Source: Muscardinus avellanarius
Taxonomy: Eukaryota; Chordata; Mammalia; Rodentia; Gliridae
DNA: 64,000 nt
NCBI GenBank assembly: GCA_963383645.1
Contig: OY726571.1
Coordinates: 23,591,785-23,655,784, forward strand
Direction of reading: 5' to 3'
Within the stretch, counting starts at the first letter, position 1, and each line of letters starts with the position of its first letter. This document shows positions 59,728-64,000 of this stretch, one piece after another. Below the pieces are notes generated by a model. That model made no database searches and was not told the DNA's origin. It worked only from the letters and a program-made list of their open reading frames with translations. Made by a program: the position numbers and the translations under genes.

Positions 59728-60705
59728 TTAAATGGCCCACTTATTAACTTCCTCTCTTTTCTGATTCTGGAGTCTGCTTCTTTTTTCTTCCTTATGATTT
59801 ATTTCTTTAAGAATTTTCTCTAGTGTTGGCTTTGAATTCATGAATTTTTTGAGATTCTGTTTATCCTGAAAGACTTTGACTTCCCCATTGATCTTGAATA
59901 GTAGTTTTGCTCGATAGATTAGTTTGGGCTGGAAGTTATTTTCTTCCAGGGTCTGAATCACTTCGTACCAGTCTCTCCTAGCATTCCTGACCTGGGTTGT
60001 ATAGTCTGGGGTGATTCTTATTGTTTTGCCTCTATATGTCACCTGTCCTTTTGTTCTCACTGCTTTTAAGATTCCTTCCTTGGCCTCTATGCTGGTCAAT
60101 TTGGTTATTATGTGGCGTGGAGTGGTTTTTCTTTGGTCCTGTCTCAGTGGAGTTCTGTATGCCTCCTGTACTTGAAGATTCAAGTCTCTTTCCATATTTG
60201 GAAAATTCTCTGAGATTATTTCCTTGAAGATATTACATATGCCCTTGGTCTGTACCTCTATCCCTTCCTCAATGCCTATTATCCGTAAATTAGGGCGCTT
60301 CATATTATCCCATAATTGCTGGATGTTTAGGTTTTGTTGCTGTAAAGATTTCTGTATATCGCTGACTGTGTTTTCGGTTTGGGATGTACTGTCTTCTAAT
60401 ATTGATATTCTGTTTTCCATTTCATCTAATCTTCCAGAGTTTCTTTCTATTGCTGTCTTAATTTCACTTATTGCCTCTTTCATTTCATTCCAGACCTCTT
60501 TCTGATTCTTTTTTAGTGTTTCTATTTCACCTTTAACCTCCTCTATACTTGTTTTAAAACCTTTCATCATATTGAACAACAAGATTCTGAACTCCCCTTC
60601 TTGCATTTCTAGTAGGTCAGTATTCGTGATTTCTGCTGTCTCTTCATAACTCTTGGTTCTCATATTTATAGTGTTCTCTGTCCTGTTTTTCTGATTTCTA
60701 CCCAT
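59728..60705 (-). CDS. L1 ORF1: RNA-binding chaperone, intact
   Basis: 325 codons, uninterrupted. ORF1p trimerises, coats L1 RNA in cytoplasmic particles and helps target-primed reverse transcription. The N-terminal half (about residues 40-140) is rich in E, K, I and L in a coiled-coil pattern (for example EVKGEIETLKKNQKEVWNEM). The RRM follows from about residue 138 (PNLRIIGIEEG, a typical first strand), and the C-terminal domain has RTKGQVTYRGKTIRI, ARRDWYEVIQTL and AKLLFKINGEVKVF, all classic L1 ORF1 segments. Length is a little shorter than human (338) and mouse (about 357 or more) ORF1p. The ATG at 60705 follows a 5' UTR, and the stop leaves a 45-base gap before ORF2. Expression cannot be judged from sequence. 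Confidence 0.95.
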   Translation of the reverse strand: MGRNQKNRTENTINMRTKSYEETAEITNTDLLEMQEGEFRILLFNMMKGFKTSIEEVKGEIETLKKNQKEVWNEMKEAISEIKTAIERNSGRLDEMENRISILEDSTSQTENTVSDIQKSLQQQNLNIQQLWDNMKRPNLRIIGIEEGIEVQTKGICNIFKEIISENFPNMERDLNLQVQEAYRTPLRQDQRKTTPRHIITKLTSIEAKEGILKAVRTKGQVTYRGKTIRITPDYTTQVRNARRDWYEVIQTLEENNFQPKLIYRAKLLFKINGEVKVFQDKQNLKKFMNSKPTLEKILKEINHKEEKRSRLQNQKREEVNKWAI

Positions 60706-60748
60706 CGTTCGTGAGTAATGTGTTTAGTCAAATCTTAATATTAGGAGT

Positions 60749-61246
60749 TTAGGGGTATCTGCAAGTCAGCAGAGCCTTTCCAGCGTTGAGGGCAAATGAT
60801 GTGTAAGGAGCTGGGGTGATTGGTAAAAGGGTCAGAATAGGTAGAGGATATGTTAGGTTGAGAAAGACTTTAAGTATGATAAGGTAATAACTTGCTAGGA
60901 ATGAGAGAGAGTTAACTACTAGGACTCTTGTTGTTAGTAGAGTAGTTATGGATATAAGAAATACTTTGAGTTTTAAACCATGAGGTATATTATGGGGAAA
61001 AGTTTTGGGGGAGAAAAGTATGTAGGTTAGTGTGGGAAGGTTTGTAAATAGGGATGCTGGTAGGAGCAGACAGACATAAAAAAAAAAAAAGAATCCCCAC
61101 AAAATACCAAGACTATTATGTAATCCAAGAAAAAGGAAGGTAAACCAATCAACGGAGGAGAATGAAAGAAAAGGAAGGAAAGAGGAAGAAAGAGGAAAAA
61201 GGAAGAGGAATAAAATAAAAGGAACTAGCAGCCGTGTGAAATACAA
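60749..61246 (-). other. 165-codon open frame within the L1 5' UTR
   Basis: A sense-strand open reading frame ending 43 bases before the ORF1 start. The conceptual product is very hydrophobic (many F, L, S, I and T; for example FILFLFLFPLSSSF), with no known domain. The strand is pyrimidine-rich, which lowers the stop-codon frequency and enriches F, L, S and P codons, so chance is a good explanation. It is not the antisense ORF0 known from primate L1, since it lies on the sense strand. Reported as an open frame, not as a gene. Confidence 0.3.
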
Positions 61247-61265
61247 AAATAAGGCAAACTATCCA

Positions 61266-61269
<4 letters not shown>

Positions 61270-61318
<49 letters not shown>
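61270..61318. repeat. (TA)n microsatellite
   Basis: About 24 uninterrupted TA units near the 5' end of the young L1. Confidence 0.97.
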
Positions 61319-61323
<5 letters not shown>

Positions 61324-61420
61324 ACAAGTTAAAGTAAAAGAAGTTTGGATTAAAAGAAGAAAAAAAAAGAAAAAAGAAAATAAAACAGCAATAACCACTC
61401 TAAGATTGTCCACTCTAAGA

Positions 61421-61886
61421 TCTTAGTTGAAAGTGGAATGCATTACTTTTATACTACTAAGGTAATTTTCAAGATTATTTAGTAAAAGATTTAGGATGAA
61501 TGGTGGTTAGAGTTGAATTTCTCACTTCCATGAAGACACCCATCTTCTTTCCCTTTCTTAGGCCCTTTCTCTATTCTGCTCTCATGTTTCTTGACTGGCT
61601 GTGCACCATTTTACATGTTTCTGAACTTATCTTCCTATGGTGTTTGTTCATTTTTAGTTTTTGTTTGGTTTTTTGCTATTTATCTATTTCCTGACATTTG
61701 TATAGTCATTATATGTTAGTCATTTACAGTATAAATGCAGAAGATTGCCAAAATGTCCATCTCCACTAATTTATGTTTTTCTATATGTAGATATTTTGAG
61801 AGTTTTAGGTGATGACTCTTGCCTTTTATCATAAATATATTGCTCATTTTGTATAAATATAAGGATCAAAATTTATCTAACAAAAT
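61421..61886. other. AT-rich non-coding stretch
   Basis: Just before it a short direct repeat CCACTCTAAGAT occurs at 61395-61406 and 61410-61421. Nothing else recognised. Confidence 0.45.
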
Positions 61887-61901
61887 AAATTACCTAATTT
61901 C

Positions 61902-62102
61902 CTTTTTTTTTTCTTGGTGGTACTGGGGTTCCTGTAAGTCCTTCTACCTCCGGGCTACACTCCCAGACCTATTTTATATATTTTTTTTAATTTTGAAAAC
62001 AGGGTCTCCTAAGCCAGCACACTGGCTTCGAACCTGTGAGATCCTCCTGTCTCCGCCTCCCAAACGCTGGGATTACAGGCGTGCGCCACCACACCCGGTT
62101 TT
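61902..62102 (-). mobile_element. B1-dID SINE, young subfamily (minus)
   Basis: 'GGTGGTACTGGGGTTCCTGT' to 'GCGCCACCACACCCGG'. The duplication AAATTACCTAATTTC (61887-61901) versus AAATTACCAAATTTC (62103-62117) has one mismatch. Confidence 0.95.
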
Positions 62103-62170
62103 AAATTACCAAATTTCTTATGGTAATTTCCACATCATACAAAACCAACTTACATTTTTTTCTCTTCCTA

Positions 62171-62174
<4 letters not shown>

Positions 62175-62233
<59 letters not shown>
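62175..62233. repeat. (TC)n microsatellite
   Basis: About 58 bp of CT units with one C insertion near 62219. Confidence 0.97.
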
Positions 62234-62312
62234 CACTTCTCTAGAAACCTAGAAATCAGCTGCATTTTATTTAAAATGGGTATGGTGTTATGACATGGTT
62301 TGGACCTTAAAT

Positions 62313-62514
62313 TTTTTTTTTCCAGTCCTGGGGATTGAACCCAGAGGCATTCTACCTCCAAGCTATACCCGAAGCCCTATTTTTTATTATTTTGAAACAG
62401 TCTCATTGAGTTGCAAAGAGCCTCACTAAGTAGCTGAGACTGTCTGTGAACCATGATCCTCTGGTCTCAGCCTCCTGAATGCTGGGATTACAAGTGTGCG
62501 CCACCAAGCCCTGC
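62313..62514 (-). mobile_element. B1-dID SINE (minus)
   Basis: T-run, 'GGGGATTGAACCCAGAGGCA' (ID-like half), linker, B1-like half ending 'TGCGCCACCAAGCCCTGC'. Confidence 0.92.
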
Positions 62515-63717
62515 TAGCTTAGACTTTTTTAGAAGTAAATAAATTAAGAAGAGGATCCACAGAGATCACAGTAAAGAAAAAAAAAAGTAATAGACTTGTC
62601 AAAAATGTAATAATCAATGGAGGAAATACATCAGTTCAGAAAGATGGACATATTGGGACACTCAGGGTTTTTTTGTTGAATATTTCAAAGCATTTCATTT
62701 TGTTTACTATAAGTTATAAAAATGAAAAGAGCATAGTACTGTTTTTGATGAATTTCACATAAAACTTCTTTTACCTTTCTTCTTCAAATCTCAAATTTTA
62801 GAATTTATTTATCCATCCACTTATTTACTAACTGTGCTAGGTGTTGGTGATAAAGATAATTATGCTTCACTATTTTTCATGAGTTAATAGACTATATGGT
62901 TACACAATGGGGTTTAGTAAATATAAAACTATAAATTAAAATAAGTTTCATTTATAGTAATATTTATCAATATCAATTTTTACATTTTATATAATGCCAA
63001 TGTGTAAGAAGCAGAGTGTGGACACTAAAAAGTCATATTCAGCATCATTAAGATTGTAACAGTAACTAAGAGTTGCTTAGTAACACAAGAATTATAAGTA
63101 AAAAAATTCTCATTTGTAACAAAAAAGTAGATAGAAAAAGATAGGTTGTAATTAAAAAAAATCTAAGTTAATAGGTTCAATATCAATATAAATGCATATG
63201 AACAAAATCATAAATGGAACTTGTGATTTATGATTTAGGCTAGAATCTCTTATATGTCCAATTTTGAACTAAACCTGATTTTAAATTAATTATATCAGTC
63301 ATTATTATTTTTATTTTTTACTGTATCATAATAGATTGTGCTTTAGATCATATTGTATTTTGTTCTAAAATTTAAAAAAATACTTTTTTCAGAAAGATAA
63401 AGATGTAAGAATACAGATTTAAGTCTTAAAATTCTATAATAATAATTTTTGTAAAAAAGTATGAGTAAAACAAATATTAGATATGGAAAGAAATTTATGC
63501 ACTATCTAGCTCTGCATAGTATTTTTTAAATGAAGAAACCAAAATAATTTAAAAATTTTCTCAAAGATTATCTAGGTTAATATATTAAATAAGATATCAC
63601 TGCTCACACATATGATCATTTTACTTTTCCTTCTTAGTTTCAATGTTTATACTTATATTTTTGCCTAGTTTCTTTGGCTAGAACTTTCAGTACTATATTA
63701 GAAAGTGGCAAGAGTTA
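62515..63717. other. AT-rich non-coding stretch
   Basis: Nothing recognised. Confidence 0.45.
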
Positions 63718-63920
63718 GTAGGCATGGTGGTAATTCTAGTACTTGGGATACTGAGATAGGAGGAGAACAGTGTGAAGGACAACCTTAGCAACATAGCAAG
63801 AGTTCCAGTAACCTAAGGAAGCCCTGTTTCAAAACAAAAAATAAGAAAGGGCAGGAGCAAGAGATGTAGTAGAATGACCATGGTTTCAATTCTCAATACC
63901 AAAAAAAAGGGGGGGGGGAA
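63718..63920 (+). mobile_element. SINE, degraded
   Basis: 'GGCATGGTGGTAATTCTAGT' (B1-like half with a deletion), 'AGATGTAGTAGAATGACCAT' (ID-like half with a deletion), then an A-run followed by a G-run (63901-63919). Confidence 0.75.
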
Positions 63921-64000
63921 ATCAAAGAAATAGTGGTAAAAGTAAAAAAAATGTGAGCATCTTTATGACTTGTTTTTGATCTTAGAAGAGCTGTCATCTC

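Larger units (their letters stand above)
55569..61420 (-). mobile_element. Nearly intact full-length L1, lineage-A 3' UTR
   Basis: Complete autonomous non-LTR retrotransposon on the minus strand. Order in its own direction: pyrimidine-rich 5' UTR (about 61420-60706), ORF1 (60705-59728), 45-base spacer, ORF2 (59682-55851, one frameshift), 3' UTR with a G-rich tract (55685-55651), and an (AAAT)n-rich tail (55598-55569). It is far better preserved than every other LINE here, so it is young. I could not find a target-site duplication, and the 5' end is approximate: it may lie anywhere from the (TA)n at 61270-61318 to about 61500. Confidence 0.95.
60706..61420 (-). promoter_or_regulatory. L1 5' UTR (internal promoter region)
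   Basis: In mammals the L1 5' UTR contains the internal Pol II promoter. Here it is strongly pyrimidine-rich in the sense strand, AT-rich, and shows no tandem monomers, unlike the 5' UTR of the inner L1 at 24.5-25.1 kb. It ends upstream in a (TA)n array and A/GA-rich sequence, where the true 5' end is unclear. A 165-codon sense-strand open frame covers most of it (see 60749-61246). Confidence 0.7.

Noticed and set aside
55501..61520. Target-site duplication of the young L1
   Set aside because: I compared the sequence before the tail ('TTTGAATTGCATGATA') with possible 5' ends up to about 61520. The best resemblance ('GTGGAATGCATTAC' near 61431) is imperfect, so no duplication is claimed.
61819..62361. 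141- and 86-codon open frames on opposite strands
   Set aside because: Made of a SINE plus the (TC)n tract; the serine/leucine and arginine/glutamate repeats are the microsatellite translated.
1..64000. Host protein-coding genes or exons
   Set aside because: Outside the L1 ORFs all open frames are short (mostly 60-110 codons), lack recognisable domains and usually overlap SINE or L1 sequence. I saw no convincing exon chain with splice sites. Isolated small exons of a large gene cannot be excluded by eye.

Overview
This window is mammalian nuclear DNA, almost certainly from a rodent. It is AT-rich, has no recognisable exon or host gene, and is dense in retroposons. About three dozen copies of one dimeric SINE are present. 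Its left half is B1-like (7SL-derived), with a 'GCCGGGCGTGGTGG' start and 'GGGAGGCTGAGACAGGAGGATC'-type core. Its right half is ID-like (tRNA-related), with 'GTGTAGCTCAGAGGTAGAATG' and a 'CCCAGTACC' end. This B1-dID architecture is known from squirrels, mountain beaver and dormice, so I infer a squirrel-related rodent. I cannot name the species from sequence alone.

Layout. 0-9 kb: an old minus-strand L1 3' end (0.53-1.33 kb), several SINEs, a small retrocopied 3' UTR with poly-A and a target-site duplication (5.18-5.29 kb), and an ancient minus-strand L1 tract (about 6.9-9.05 kb). 10-15 kb: three GC-richer blocks, the best of which (13.8-14.95 kb) looks like an LTR with CCAAT and TATA boxes. 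15-17.4 kb: degraded L1 and SINE pieces. 19.6-25.8 kb: an inverted (twin-primed) L1 split by a later, nearly full-length L1 that carries its own 15-bp target-site duplication. 28.7-29.15, 36.95-37.47, 40.17-40.56 and 53.08-53.19 kb: MaLR/MLT1-type LTR remnants. 38.15-39.27 kb: a twin-primed L1 inserted inside a SINE, again with a perfect duplication. 55.57-61.4 kb: a nearly intact full-length L1 on the minus strand. Its ORF1 is intact. Its ORF2 has all expected endonuclease and reverse-transcriptase residues and is broken by one extra A in a 14-A run. The rest is AT-rich sequence with microsatellites in which I recognise nothing coding.

How the parts relate. The only protein-coding information belongs to LINE-1. 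ORF1p (RNA chaperone) and ORF2p (endonuclease and reverse transcriptase) copy L1 RNA in cis and mobilise SINE and mRNA transcripts in trans. The window shows the products: L1 copies, SINEs with A-rich tails and 9-17 bp duplications, and one retrocopied mRNA tail. Two L1 lineages with different 3' UTRs can be told apart (A: 25.4 and 55.6 kb; B: 15.4, 20.6, 33.8 and 38.9 kb). The nested insertion shows that a lineage-B copy landed after a lineage-A copy.

I found no wholly undescribed biological system. The most interesting items are the single-base lesion in the young L1, the datable nested and inverted insertions, degenerate tandem units in the 5' UTR of the inner L1, a 165-codon open frame in the 5' UTR of the young L1, and the unassigned GC-rich blocks at 10.4-14.9 kb.
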